DNA of 64,000 nucleotides from Anaerolineales bacterium (GCA_015075405.1 JABTUK010000002.1:1612001-1676000); one strand, 5' to 3'; positions 17,620 through 26,791 are shown, counted from the stretch's first letter. Notes: generated by a model from the sequence alone, not told the origin. Made by a program: numbers and translations.

Positions 17620-20232
17620 TCATTGCCCCGGCCCCAAACTGACCCGATCCAAACTGACCGAAAATGGTTCCGCCGAGCAACGCATCACCTGGAATTGAAC
17701 CAGGCCCGTTTGACCCTGCCAGGCGGACAAATCTTTGTGGGCCAGCATCCATTCAGAAGTGGGGGATAACTCGTCGGGGGGGATAAGTTCGTAGGTTTCG
17801 CCGTTTGCTTCAAATGAGACGGATAACCGGGGGTCGGGGGTTGGAGATTGGGAGGGTGAAATTTTGTAGAGGAAGGAAAGATGGGGTTTAGAATCGGTGG
17901 GAATCATTACCTGTTGGCTCAGGCTCCATAATTGACCCGACTGACCGCCGGGGCAATCAGCCGGTTCACCACTACCGTCGCCCAGGCGAGCGGCGGACTG
18001 GCCGTCGAAGGCATCAATGGACAGGTTGATCTGGCCGGCCCATTCCCATACATTCCAAACCCCGTCGCCTTCAAAATCGCCGCTGGCGATGGCGTTGGCG
18101 GGAGGGGCCAGGGTCAGGGTGATGGTTGCGGCGTCGGTCAGGCTGACCCGGCGCGGCGCGGGCCAGGCGGTGTAGCCGGGGGCGCTGGCCTGGAGTTCGT
18201 ACTCCCCACCGAGTAGAGGCAGCGGCGGCCACTGTCCGGCGGCGTTGGTGGTCAGGGTTTCCTGGGTGTTGGGGCCGGTGATGGTCACATTAGCCCCGGC
18301 GATTGGCTCACCGGTGGGGCCGAGCACCACCCCCGTCACCGCCGGGCCGGAGACAATTTGAGTCGTGACCTGGGGCTGAGCGGGCAGCGGTTCTGCGTTG
18401 CCGGCCCGGTCGCGGGCGCGGATAGCAAAGCTGTAGCTGTGGTTGATCCGGCCCGTATATTTGGCCTCGGCGGCGGGGGTATCGGCCAGCCACAGTTCGA
18501 GCGGCCCGCCATCTTCGCTCACGTAGAGATCATACCCGGCGATGCCAGAGCCGGGGTCGTCGCCCTGCCAGCGAAGAAGGAAGGTTGGAGGGCTGGAGGG
18601 TTGGAGGGGTTGGAGGATGGTGCGGGGCGGCTGAGTATCCTGTTCGACTAACAGAAAGGGCTGGCCGCCGATTTGAAAGGTGGGGTCGGCGGGATCGGCC
18701 CCGTTTTGGTTGGTGGCTCGCGGCAGAGTTAAGCTATAAACGCCCCCGGTGGGCGTCAGGGTCAAGGTGCGGCTGAGACCACCGGTTCCCGATAGGGGTG
18801 GCGTTGGCTCGACCCACAAGAGGCGAGCACTATTACCCGTGGCGCTGATAGCTGTAGTAACGGTCAACCCTTGCGTGGCCCACAGCGCCATCACCCGTGA
18901 CTTGTCGGCGGGACGGTAAAAGGCGACTCGATCATGCTCATACTGCTTGTCGCGCCAGAGCGGGATTACTCCGTCGAACTGCTCCGCCGCCAACTGGTAG
19001 GCGGCATAGGCGGCCCGCGGCTGGCCTTGAGCCGGGTTGCAGGCGTGAGGGCTAAAATTCTGGCGCAGACCGTAGGCGCTCGACGGCCCATCGCCGCAGT
19101 CGTCGTGCAGTTGAAAGTGGTAGTAGCGCTCGACGCCATTGTAAAAAGAGAGAGCCGCGTTCTGCACAATGTAGGCGGCCTGTTCGGCCATTGTCGCCCG
19201 GAAAGGGGTATCGGGGGCAACATCGTGGGTGGTAGCCGGAAAATCATCCCACACGGAGACGCCGCTTTCGGTGATCCAGATGGGGATGTTTTCCAGGCTA
19301 AAAGCAGTCAACGAGGCGTGGGCCTGCTGGATAAGCTGCTCACTGTTGTAAATGCTCAAATAGTGATGGAAGGAAAAAACGTCGAAGTAGGCCCGGCTGG
19401 GGTCGCTGTTGGTCTGGCGCAACAAGGCCGGAAACCAGTCGCGCTGATCGTAAAAAGCCAGCCCGCCGAGGATGACGGTGGCTTCGGGGTCGGCGGCCTT
19501 GATGCTCTTGTAGGCCACTTCCAGGAGGCGGTAATATTCCTCCACCGTGCCGCCCCAAAAAAGCTGGTAATCCGGCTCATTCCACACTTCCCAATAACGC
19601 ACACCCACCCCACGCGGCCAGCCCTGCTGCCAGGCCAGCCGACCACCGGGGCGATAGCGTTCCACCGTCGCAAAGACAAAAGCGGCCCAGGGATTAGCGG
19701 GGTTGATCAGTTTGTCCGGTCCCGGTTCATCCGTGCCGTCATCGAAGATGGGTTCAAACAGTCCGGCGGGGGGTAAGGTCGCAGTGCTGGCCGTAACCGG
19801 CAGGCTGTTGGGCTTGGCCGGGTCGCCGGCGGGGTTAGGCGGAGGGGCGGCCTGGGCGTAACGAGCGGGTGTGCCGAGTAAAATGGCGATGGGCGTCAGA
19901 CCGTGCGCCAGTTCCTGGGCGATCAGAGCGTCGTAATCGTGCCTGCCTCCGGCGTGCGGGCCAGCGTAGCCGCCTTCGTCCACCCAATGCCAGTAAAGCG
20001 GCCAGCGATCCCAGGTAGCCCCGGCCGCCAGCGCGCCGCTGTAACGCGCTTCGTCGGCCAGATGATCGGGGGCGCTGATAAAGGAGAGACCAAAGCGGGG
20101 GTTGCCGGGAGCGGTTTCGATGATAGCCGGGCCGGCAAAGCGCCAAAGTATGACGATGGATACCATCAGGTTCGCCAGCAGGAGCAGGGCAACAACAATT
20201 AGCCAGGCGCGTTGGCGTTTAGAGCGGCTCAA
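17620..20232 (-). CDS. Membrane-anchored clan GH-A glycoside hydrolase (GH39-like)
   Basis: 870 residues from a TTG at 20232. This start is chosen because GGGAGG lies seven bases upstream and a membrane anchor follows (RAWLIVVALLLLANLMVSIV); the longer frame to 20304 only translates repeat DNA. A TIM-barrel domain covers about 45-480 with the acid/base Glu in WEVWNEPDYQLFW (near residue 217) and the nucleophile Glu in IWITESGVSVW (near 325). After it come a fibronectin-III-like domain, a carboxypeptidase-regulatory-like domain (TGVVLGPTGEPIAGANVTI) and a C-terminal jelly-roll-like region. Probably cleaves extracellular polysaccharide. A period-8 repeat (18583-18615) lies in frame in a linker. 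Confidence 0.82.
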   Translation of the reverse strand: MSRSKRQRAWLIVVALLLLANLMVSIVILWRFAGPAIIETAPGNPRFGLSFISAPDHLADEARYSGALAAGATWDRWPLYWHWVDEGGYAGPHAGGRHDYDALIAQELAHGLTPIAILLGTPARYAQAAPPPNPAGDPAKPNSLPVTASTATLPPAGLFEPIFDDGTDEPGPDKLINPANPWAAFVFATVERYRPGGRLAWQQGWPRGVGVRYWEVWNEPDYQLFWGGTVEEYYRLLEVAYKSIKAADPEATVILGGLAFYDQRDWFPALLRQTNSDPSRAYFDVFSFHHYLSIYNSEQLIQQAHASLTAFSLENIPIWITESGVSVWDDFPATTHDVAPDTPFRATMAEQAAYIVQNAALSFYNGVERYYHFQLHDDCGDGPSSAYGLRQNFSPHACNPAQGQPRAAYAAYQLAAEQFDGVIPLWRDKQYEHDRVAFYRPADKSRVMALWATQGLTVTTAISATGNSARLLWVEPTPPLSGTGGLSRTLTLTPTGGVYSLTLPRATNQNGADPADPTFQIGGQPFLLVEQDTQPPRTILQPLQPSSPPTFLLRWQGDDPGSGIAGYDLYVSEDGGPLELWLADTPAAEAKYTGRINHSYSFAIRARDRAGNAEPLPAQPQVTTQIVSGPAVTGVVLGPTGEPIAGANVTITGPNTQETLTTNAAGQWPPLPLLGGEYELQASAPGYTAWPAPRRVSLTDAATITLTLAPPANAIASGDFEGDGVWNVWEWAGQINLSIDAFDGQSAARLGDGSGEPADCPGGQSGQLWSLSQQVMIPTDSKPHLSFLYKISPSQSPTPDPRLSVSFEANGETYELIPPDELSPTSEWMLAHKDLSAWQGQTGLVQFQVMRCSAEPFSVSLDRVSLGPGQ

Positions 20233-20233
20233 A

Positions 20234-20345
20234 GGATTCCTCCCTGCGGTCGGAATGACATGGTATTGTGCGCTCGGAATGACATGACATTGTGCGTTTG
20301 GCAATCAACCTGGGATGGATTCCTCCCTGCGGTCGGAATGACATG
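20234..20345. repeat. Two perfect 29-bp direct repeats of the MITE arm
   Basis: 20234-20262 and 20317-20345 are identical 29-base segments, with a shorter CGGAATGACATG copy between them. They match the arm of the palindromic elements found elsewhere. On the minus strand the copy at 20234-20262 supplies the Shine-Dalgarno sequence of the glycosidase. Confidence 0.9.
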
Positions 20346-20353
20346 AAACGGGC

Positions 20354-21802
20354 TTAGGGCAGGGGTAAGGTTTGCAAAGCCGGTTTGGGGGTCAAATCGG
20401 TGCGCCACAGACCGAAGAAATGCTCTTCGTTGGGCGGCTGGCCGGGGGCCGGCACAAAGTCGAAGGCAGTCCAGATGACCCATCCGGACAGCCCGGCGGC
20501 CTCGACCGTTTTTATAGCCTCGGCCAAACTGTCGGCCTGCTCTTTTTCGGTGCGCGGCTGGCCCGGCGAGTCGGCCCAACTGTGGTAGCCAAATTCTTGC
20601 AGCACCAACGGCTTGTCGCTTTGCTGCTGGTAAGTTTTGAGCCGGGGAGCCAGGTCTTTGGCATCGGTCCAGTGGTGGAATGAGAGAAAATCCACATACG
20701 GCTCGGTCGGCAGCGGGTCGCCCCACCAGCCGGCGGTAATCAGGTGATGCGGGTCGTGCTCACGGACGATAGGGCTGAGATGGGCCAACCAGTCAATGAC
20801 TTCTTTTTGGCTGAAGCGGGCATCCTCGGCAGACTGCGCGCCGTAGTTGATGTCGCCTTCGTTACGCAGGTCCCAGGCCAGCAGGCTCGGCTCGTTGCGG
20901 TAGCGGCGGACAATGTAGATGGTCTGGTTATCGTAGTGAGCAAAGTCGGTATAGAGTGGGCGGAAGGTCAGGTCGGGCAGGTCATTGAGGGTCATAATAA
21001 GTTTGAGGTCGCGTTCGGCGGCCAGGGCAAAAAGCTGGTCAAGCAGGGCAAAGGCGGACTCGTTGGGAATAGCATCTTCCGGCTGGCAGGTGAAAAGGGG
21101 TTCATGCCACAGGAAGATACGCAGGGTATTGAAGCCAGCTTCCTTGATCAGATCGAGTTCCTCGGCCATCTCGGCCGGGTTGGTCTCGGTGATGAAGCGC
21201 TGCCAGGGGGCGCGGCGAGGGTAGTAGTTGACCCCCTTCACCTCAAAGGTTTTGCCGTCAAGCTGCAATTTATTGCCCTGGGCGGTAACAAATTGGGTGG
21301 TGTTTGGTGCTTCCGCCGGGGCCGGGTCGGGGCGCGGCGCGGCGGTGGAGAGACAGGCCGGCGGGGTGGGCTTGGGCAACGCCTTTAAGCGAAAGAGGGC
21401 GTCGAGGGCTTCTTTACGCTGCGGGTCAATGGCCAGGGCGGCCTGGTATTGGGTGATGGCCGTTTCAACCTGGCCCTGTTCCTCCAAAGCTACCCCGTAA
21501 ATGTAGTGGGCGGCGTACTTTTTGCTCAGGAGGGGTTCTTCGCCGCAGGATTGATCGGCGGCGATGAGTTGAGTCAAGGTATCGAGGGCCGCCGGCCAGT
21601 TGTTGCCCCAGGTAGCGTCGAGGTCAGCGCAGGTAGCAGCCGGGGTCGGCGTCGCTGGGGGAGGCGTAGGTGTTGGCGCAGCAGCGACGGAGTCGGGGGT
21701 GGCGGTGGGCGGTGTGGCCGTCGGGGGGGTGGTCTGACAGGCGGATAGGATAAAAAGAAACAGACAAAAGACAAAGATGAAATTTTTATTGACAGACATC
21801 AT
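20354..21802 (-). CDS. GH5-like glycoside hydrolase lipoprotein
   Basis: 482 residues. Lipoprotein signal with lipobox ILSAC (Cys22), then a Pro/Thr/Ala linker, a TPR-like segment (about 58-140) and a TIM-barrel glycosidase (about 170-470). Acid/base Glu is in WDLRNEGDINYG and the nucleophile Glu in LVLQEFGYHSW, as in GH5 or GH2-type clan GH-A enzymes such as beta-mannanases. A second ATG lies at 21799. It is first in a two-gene unit with the membrane-anchored glycosidase, so both may act on the same external glycan. The TPR-glycosidase fusion is unusual. Confidence 0.82.
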   Translation of the reverse strand: MMSVNKNFIFVFCLFLFILSACQTTPPTATPPTATPDSVAAAPTPTPPPATPTPAATCADLDATWGNNWPAALDTLTQLIAADQSCGEEPLLSKKYAAHYIYGVALEEQGQVETAITQYQAALAIDPQRKEALDALFRLKALPKPTPPACLSTAAPRPDPAPAEAPNTTQFVTAQGNKLQLDGKTFEVKGVNYYPRRAPWQRFITETNPAEMAEELDLIKEAGFNTLRIFLWHEPLFTCQPEDAIPNESAFALLDQLFALAAERDLKLIMTLNDLPDLTFRPLYTDFAHYDNQTIYIVRRYRNEPSLLAWDLRNEGDINYGAQSAEDARFSQKEVIDWLAHLSPIVREHDPHHLITAGWWGDPLPTEPYVDFLSFHHWTDAKDLAPRLKTYQQQSDKPLVLQEFGYHSWADSPGQPRTEKEQADSLAEAIKTVEAAGLSGWVIWTAFDFVPAPGQPPNEEHFFGLWRTDLTPKPALQTLPLP

Positions 21803-21861
21803 TGGTTCATCCTATCCAGGATAAACCAAATGTCAAATTTGAGAATAAGCCCTTTGTCCTC

Positions 21862-21890
21862 TTGTTCTTAACCGGTCTCTGGATTATAAT
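21862..21890 (+). promoter_or_regulatory. Sigma-70-type promoter of the propeller-SpoIIE gene
   Basis: TTGTTC (21862-21867), 17-base spacer, perfect TATAAT (21885-21890), 47 bases upstream of the ATG at 21938. Confidence 0.7.
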
Positions 21891-21937
21891 TCCAGGGCTA
21901 AATGAGTTCAGTTGTTTGACCACGCTAAAATCGACCC

Positions 21938-24900
21938 ATGAACCTCATCTTAAACTTCGCAAAGACTCAGGTTGTCTTTGCCCCCAACTGGTCCCGCTGG
22001 CTAATTAGTTTAGCCCTGTTACTCTGCCTGTCCCTCCCGGCCTATGCCGCCGAAGGGCCTACCTTTCGCTTTGAGCAAATTTCGCTGGAACAGGGCCTAT
22101 CGCACGGCACAGTTTTCTCCATTGCGCAGGATCACACCGGCTTTATGTGGTTTGGCACGCCCAGCGGCCTGAACAAGTACGATGGTTACAGTATCACCAT
22201 TTTCAGGAGCGACCCACAGAACCCCAATTCCCTCTCCAACGACAACGCCGGCAATCTTTACCTTGACCGAGCCGGTATGATCTGGATTGGCACCTGGGGC
22301 GGCGGGCTGAACCGGCTCAACCCGGTTACGGAGGAGTTCAAGGTCTATCTGCCTGATCCGGCCAACCCCGCCAGCCTCAGCAGCGACCGGGTGCAAACCA
22401 TGTTTGAAGACCGGGCCGGAAACCTATGGGTCGGCACAGCCGGAGGGGGCCTGAACAAACTCGACCCCCAGAGCGAACAATTTACCGTCTACAAAAACGA
22501 TCCGGCCAACCCCGCCAGCCTGAGCAATGACCGCATCTGGAGCATCGTCGAGGATAGGGCCGGCTATCTGTGGGTTGCCACCAGCGAAGGGCTGAATCTG
22601 TTTGACCCCCAAACCAACACCTTCACCCGCTACCTCAACGACCCGGCCGACCCGGCCAGCCTCAGCAACAATCTGGTCCGCACCCTGTACGTGGACAAAT
22701 CCGGCGGGCTGTGGATAGGCAACGAAGCCGGTCTGGACAAGTTTGACCCGCAGACAGGAACATTCACTCATTACGTGAATGACCCGGCTGACCCGACCAG
22801 CCTCAGCGATACCATCGTCAATGCCATGCTTGAAGATAGTTCCGGCAATTTCTGGGTCGGGACGCGCAGCGGCGGCCTCAACCTGTTTGACCGCGCCAGC
22901 GGCACGTTTACCCGCTATCTCAACGACCCGCAAGACCCAACCAGCCTTAGCTACAACGATATTCGCGCCATCTACCAGGATCGCTCCGGAGTGCTGTGGC
23001 TGGCCACGCGCGGCGGCGGGGTGAACAAATTTACAGTCGCCTCCGGCCAATTTGAGCGCCTGGCTCATCAGCCCGACAACCCTAACAGCCTCACCAGCAA
23101 CGATGTGCGGGCCATTTATGAGGACGAGGCCAACAACCTCTGGGTCGGCGCCAAAGGCGGCGGCCTGAACCGGTTCGATCCCCAGGGCTTGCTGGTCACT
23201 TACCTCAATAACCCCGACAACTCCAACAGTCCCAGTAATAATGATATTTACGCCGTTTATGAGGACCGGGAGGGGCTGCTCTGGTTGGGCACATCGGGAG
23301 CAGGCTTGAACAAGTTCGATCCGCAAAGCGGAACATTTACCCGCTACCTACACAATCCCGACGACCCGACCAGCCTGAGCTTCGACGATATCAACTCGAT
23401 TTATGAAGACCGGGCCGGCGCGCTCTGGATTGGCACTAAAGGCGGCGGCCTGAACAAATTTGACCGGCAAAGCGGCCGCTTCACCCGCTACCAACACAAT
23501 CCCGACAACCCGACCAGCCTGGGCGGCAATGATGTTTATGCCCTCCTCGAAGACAGCCAGGGCGAGTTTTGGGTGGGCACCTACGGCGGCGGCTTGAATA
23601 AAATGGACCGGGCCAGCGGCGCGTTTGAGCGTTACCAGTACAACTCCGCCGACCCGGCCAGCCTGAGCAACAACGATATTTATACCCTGCACGAAGATCA
23701 CAGTGGTGGGCTGTGGATCGGCACGGCCAACGGCGGCCTCAATAAGTTGGAGCGGGAAACGGGACGATTTATCCATTTCGGCCCAAAAGAAGGCTTAGCC
23801 AGCAATGTGGTTTACGGTATTTTAGAGGATGAGGCCGGTCAACTTTGGTTGAGCACCAGCAACGGCCTGTCAAAATTCAATCCGGCCAGCCAAACTTTTG
23901 TTAACTACGATGCCGGCGACGGATTGGGCAACACTGTTTTTCACGAAGGGGCCTATTTCCAGAGCCGCAGCGGAGAAATGTTTTTTGGCGGGATCAATGG
24001 ACTGATCAGATTCAACCCGGCGGAGATTAAAGACAATCCCCATCCCCCGGCGGTGGTTTTGACTGCCTTCAATATTCTCAATAAAGAAATTGTGCTCAAC
24101 CAGCCGATTGAGCAAATCAAAGAGATCAAACTGTCGTACCGCGATATTGTGTTCTCATTCGAGTTTGCGGCCCTGGATTACACCAACCCGGCCAAAAATC
24201 AATACGCCTACAAGCTGGAAGGCTTTGACCAGGATTGGATCAATGCCGGAACCCGCCGCTTTGGCACCTACACCAATCTGGATGCCGGCAGCTACACCTT
24301 GCGCATCAAAGGCTCCAACAATGCCGGGGTTTGGAATGAGGAGGGCACGCCGCTCCGTATCGTCGTCACCCCGCCGTTTTGGGAAACCTGGTGGTTCCGG
24401 CTGGGGGCGATAGCAGCGGTGCTGGCCCTGGCCTTCACCGGCTACACCCTCCGAGTCGCCAATATCCAGGCTCAACGGGCCAGATTGCAAGCCCTGGTCG
24501 CCGAGCGGACTACCGAACTATCGCAGGCCAATGAACATCTCCGCACCCTGACCGAACGCTTGCAGCAAGAGTTGACCACCGCCCGTGAAATCCAGCAGAG
24601 CCTTCTACCCCCGCCGCGTCCCGGCTGGTCAGGTCTCGATTTGGTTTGCTACAGCACCTCGGCCCGAGAGGTGGGTGGGGATTTTTATGCCTACCACACT
24701 TTTGGAAAGGCGGAAGACGGAAGGTGGAAGGATGAAAATGGAAAGCTCAGGCTGAAGGATGAAATTCCTGCTTCATCCTTCAGCCTTCATCCTTCCGCCT
24801 TTGTCGTGGCGCTTGGCGATGTTTCCGGCAAGGGTATGCCGGCGGCGTTGCTGATGGCGGTCAGTCTGGCCTCGTTTCAGTCGGTTATTGGGCAGGAGTT

Positions 24901-25387
24901 AGCCCCGGCTCACTTGCTGGCCCATCTCGACGGCGAATTGGGTCCGTACACCCGCACCCGTTTTCTACAAAACTGCGCGCTCTGTTACCTGGAATTCACT
25001 TTCTCCGGTCAGGATCGCGGCTGTGTTTTGCGGGCGGCCAATGCCGGCTGTGTCGCGCCGCTGATTCGCCGGGCTAACGGCTCGCTGGAATGGGTGGATA
25101 TTGGCGGTCCGCCGCTGGGCATTGGCCTGGGCCAGGAGGCCGGTTACTCCGAAGTTAGTCTTGCCTTGCAGCCCGGCGATCTGGTCATCCTGACCAGTGA
25201 CGGCGTAGTTGAGGCCATGAACGGCTCCGGCAACATGTTTGGGTTTGAGCGGCTGGAGGCAGTAGTGGCTGCCGGGCCACCCCATTCCGCCGAGGCGATG
25301 CTGGCCCACTTGCGCGCCGCTGTACTCGGCCATACCGCCGAGGCCGAATTGCACGACGATTTGACTATCGTTGTCGCTCAAATTTAA
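21938..25387 (+). CDS. Propeller sensor with SpoIIE (PP2C-type) phosphatase output
   Basis: 1149 residues. Signal peptide to about 38 (LPAYAAE); about 13 two-component-regulator propeller repeats of roughly 48 residues (pattern SLSNNDIxxxYEDRxGxLWIGTxGGGLNKFDP) to about 690; Y_Y_Y domain (about 698-820, KLEGFDQDW, LDAGSYTLRIKGSN); one membrane helix (about 822-846); a coiled coil; and a SpoIIE/RsbU phosphatase domain from about 895 (TAREIQQSLLPP, GGDFYA, ALGDVSGKGMPAALLMA, DGVVEAMN, DDLTIVV). These propellers normally feed histidine kinases; here the output is an anti-sigma-factor-antagonist phosphatase. No anti-sigma partner is visible nearby. A heptamer palindrome is inserted in frame at residues about 924-954. 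Confidence 0.93.
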   Translation: MNLILNFAKTQVVFAPNWSRWLISLALLLCLSLPAYAAEGPTFRFEQISLEQGLSHGTVFSIAQDHTGFMWFGTPSGLNKYDGYSITIFRSDPQNPNSLSNDNAGNLYLDRAGMIWIGTWGGGLNRLNPVTEEFKVYLPDPANPASLSSDRVQTMFEDRAGNLWVGTAGGGLNKLDPQSEQFTVYKNDPANPASLSNDRIWSIVEDRAGYLWVATSEGLNLFDPQTNTFTRYLNDPADPASLSNNLVRTLYVDKSGGLWIGNEAGLDKFDPQTGTFTHYVNDPADPTSLSDTIVNAMLEDSSGNFWVGTRSGGLNLFDRASGTFTRYLNDPQDPTSLSYNDIRAIYQDRSGVLWLATRGGGVNKFTVASGQFERLAHQPDNPNSLTSNDVRAIYEDEANNLWVGAKGGGLNRFDPQGLLVTYLNNPDNSNSPSNNDIYAVYEDREGLLWLGTSGAGLNKFDPQSGTFTRYLHNPDDPTSLSFDDINSIYEDRAGALWIGTKGGGLNKFDRQSGRFTRYQHNPDNPTSLGGNDVYALLEDSQGEFWVGTYGGGLNKMDRASGAFERYQYNSADPASLSNNDIYTLHEDHSGGLWIGTANGGLNKLERETGRFIHFGPKEGLASNVVYGILEDEAGQLWLSTSNGLSKFNPASQTFVNYDAGDGLGNTVFHEGAYFQSRSGEMFFGGINGLIRFNPAEIKDNPHPPAVVLTAFNILNKEIVLNQPIEQIKEIKLSYRDIVFSFEFAALDYTNPAKNQYAYKLEGFDQDWINAGTRRFGTYTNLDAGSYTLRIKGSNNAGVWNEEGTPLRIVVTPPFWETWWFRLGAIAAVLALAFTGYTLRVANIQAQRARLQALVAERTTELSQANEHLRTLTERLQQELTTAREIQQSLLPPPRPGWSGLDLVCYSTSAREVGGDFYAYHTFGKAEDGRWKDENGKLRLKDEIPASSFSLHPSAFVVALGDVSGKGMPAALLMAVSLASFQSVIGQELAPAHLLAHLDGELGPYTRTRFLQNCALCYLEFTFSGQDRGCVLRAANAGCVAPLIRRANGSLEWVDIGGPPLGIGLGQEAGYSEVSLALQPGDLVILTSDGVVEAMNGSGNMFGFERLEAVVAAGPPHSAEAMLAHLRAAVLGHTAEAELHDDLTIVVAQI
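24709..24799. repeat. Inverted heptamer array inside the SpoIIE domain
   Basis: Units GGCGGAA, GACGGAA, GGTGGAA and GGATGAA on the left, and their inverse (CTTCATC, CTTCAGC, CTTCATC, CTTCCGC) on the right. The array lies in frame between the GGDFYA and GDVSGKG motifs of the phosphatase. Confidence 0.92.
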
Positions 25388-25445
25388 ATTGTTTTCTTCT
25401 GCTGCTTTATCAGCGCCCCGTCTTTTTGGCATCCGCTTAAACCGT

Positions 25446-25474
25446 TTGACAAAACGGGGGCAGACTGCTATAGT
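25446..25474 (+). promoter_or_regulatory. Consensus sigma-70 promoter of the riboswitch-terC unit
   Basis: TTGACA (25446-25451), 17-base spacer, TATAGT (25469-25474). Transcription would start near 25481, just before the riboswitch. Confidence 0.85.
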
Positions 25475-25481
25475 TGTAGCA

Positions 25482-25612
25482 TTGGTTAGGGAGTAGCCAC
25501 CCATTCGCATGGGCCGGTCAGTCGTCAATACGGAGCAATGCTCCCGGCTGGCCGTAAGTGTGCCAACACTACTGGCGAGACTACCACGACTTAACGCCGT
25601 GGAAGTCTCGCC
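25482..25612 (+). ncRNA. yybP-ykoY manganese riboswitch
   Basis: Leader of the terC-family gene. It contains the two conserved internal-loop sequences of the yybP-ykoY aptamer: GGGAGTAGCC (25489-25498) and GGCGAGACTACC (25574-25585), separated by hairpin-forming sequence. This class binds Mn2+ and is known to control TerC/Alx-type and other manganese exporters, which fits the gene that follows. The second loop overlaps the 5' arm of a terminator, giving an obvious switch: Mn2+ binding would hold the arm and let transcription continue. Assigned by motif and context; no covariance search was possible. Confidence 0.85.
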
Positions 25613-25618
25613 TTTTTT
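25574..25618 (+). terminator. Riboswitch-controlled terminator before terC
   Basis: GGCGAGACT / AGTCTCGCC (25574-25582 with 25604-25612), inner CCACG / CGTGG, then six T (25613-25618). The 5' arm includes the conserved aptamer loop. Confidence 0.9.
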
Positions 25619-25657
25619 ATTACCACGGCCAAATTCTATACAAGGAGTGGAAATTTT

Positions 25658-26623
25658 ATGGATACAATTTGGCTTTGGGTTAGCTTTAATGGCTTTGTTT
25701 TGGCCATGCTGGCCCTGGATTTGGGGGTGTTTCACCGCCACACCCACGCTGTCTCGGTCAAAGAAGCGACTATCTGGAGTGTGGTTTGGGTTGCCCTGTC
25801 TCTGTGTTTCAACCTAGGGCTTTACTTTTTCTGGGACACTATTTCCCCGGCCAGCGAGTACTCCAACAGCGAAGCAGCCCTGGCCTTTTTCACCGGCTAC
25901 CTGATCGAAAAATCGCTCAGCGTAGACAATATCTTTGTTTTTGTACTCATTTTCACCTATTTTGCCGTACCGGCCTTGTACCAGCACCGGGTACTGTTCT
26001 GGGGCATTATCGGCGCGCTGGTGATGCGGGGTATTCTGATCGCCGTTGGCGCGGCTTTGCTGCACGAATTTCACTGGATCATTTACATCTTTGGCGGCTT
26101 TCTCATCTTCACCGGAATCAGAATGGCCTTTCACCGGGATGAAGAGATCCACCCCGAGGACAATCCGCTGGTCAAACTTTTCCGGCGCTTTATGCGGGTG
26201 TCCCCCAAATACGCCGACGACAAATTTTTTGTGCGCCAGGGCGGGTTGTTGATGGCGACCCCGCTCTTTCTGGTGCTCCTCATTGTCGAAAGCACCGACC
26301 TGGTTTTTGCGCTCGACTCCATCCCGGCTATCTTTGCCGTAACCGAGGACCCCTTTATCATCTACACCTCCAATGTTTTCGCCATTTTGGGCCTGCGCTC
26401 GCTTTATTTTGTGTTGGCCGGAGTCATTGACAAGTTCCACTATTTGAAGCTGGGGCTGTCGGTGGTGCTCACCTTTGTGGGTATCAAAATGGTCATCGCC
26501 GAGTTTTACAAAATCCCCATCGGCGTTTCTCTAGGCGTGATTGCCGCCATTCTGACGATTTCCATTCTGGCCTCTTTGCTTCATACCCAGCGGCTAAACC
26601 AGCAAAGCACTCTTACCGATTAG
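25658..26623 (+). CDS. TerC/Alx-family membrane protein, probable Mn2+ exporter
   Basis: 321 residues, about nine membrane helices. Family motifs with membrane acidic residues: LDLGVFHRHTH, IEKSLSVDNIFVFVLIFTYF, ESTDLVFALDSIPAIFAVTED and TSNVFAILGLRSLYF. Alx and several TerC proteins export manganese; the riboswitch upstream supports that role rather than tellurite resistance. Strong Shine-Dalgarno AGGAGTGG before the ATG. Apparently a single-gene unit. Confidence 0.92.
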   Translation: MDTIWLWVSFNGFVLAMLALDLGVFHRHTHAVSVKEATIWSVVWVALSLCFNLGLYFFWDTISPASEYSNSEAALAFFTGYLIEKSLSVDNIFVFVLIFTYFAVPALYQHRVLFWGIIGALVMRGILIAVGAALLHEFHWIIYIFGGFLIFTGIRMAFHRDEEIHPEDNPLVKLFRRFMRVSPKYADDKFFVRQGGLLMATPLFLVLLIVESTDLVFALDSIPAIFAVTEDPFIIYTSNVFAILGLRSLYFVLAGVIDKFHYLKLGLSVVLTFVGIKMVIAEFYKIPIGVSLGVIAAILTISILASLLHTQRLNQQSTLTD

Positions 26624-26652
26624 TAAACGTCTAAAATTTACTTCCCCTTTTT

Positions 26653-26710
26653 GAGTTCCTATGAGTTCTCCTAGTTCCCTGGGAACTCATAGGAACCTGA
26701 GGGAACTTAT
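26653..26710. repeat. Inverted repeat of GGGAACT(N) units
   Basis: Units of about 9 bases with GAGTTCC / GGAACTC cores form a palindrome after terC. Same family as 45362-45420 and 62515-62575. Confidence 0.8.
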
Positions 26711-26791
26711 CTTTAGACAATCACTTGGTGAAATGCTCCCACGCTTTCAACCTTTTGGCTGAATCGGACAGGTTGTGCTAAACTTATAAGT

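Noticed and set aside
18934..19776. 280-residue plus-strand frame
   Set aside because: Shadow of the glycosidase in GC-rich DNA, with no domain pattern.
20233..20304. N-terminal extension of the membrane-anchored glycosidase
   Set aside because: It translates two repeat arms (HVIPSAQ, HVIPTAG) and the strong ribosome site lies after them.
22424..23326. 300-residue minus-strand frame with internal repeats
   Set aside because: Its periodicity mirrors the propeller repeats on the other strand.
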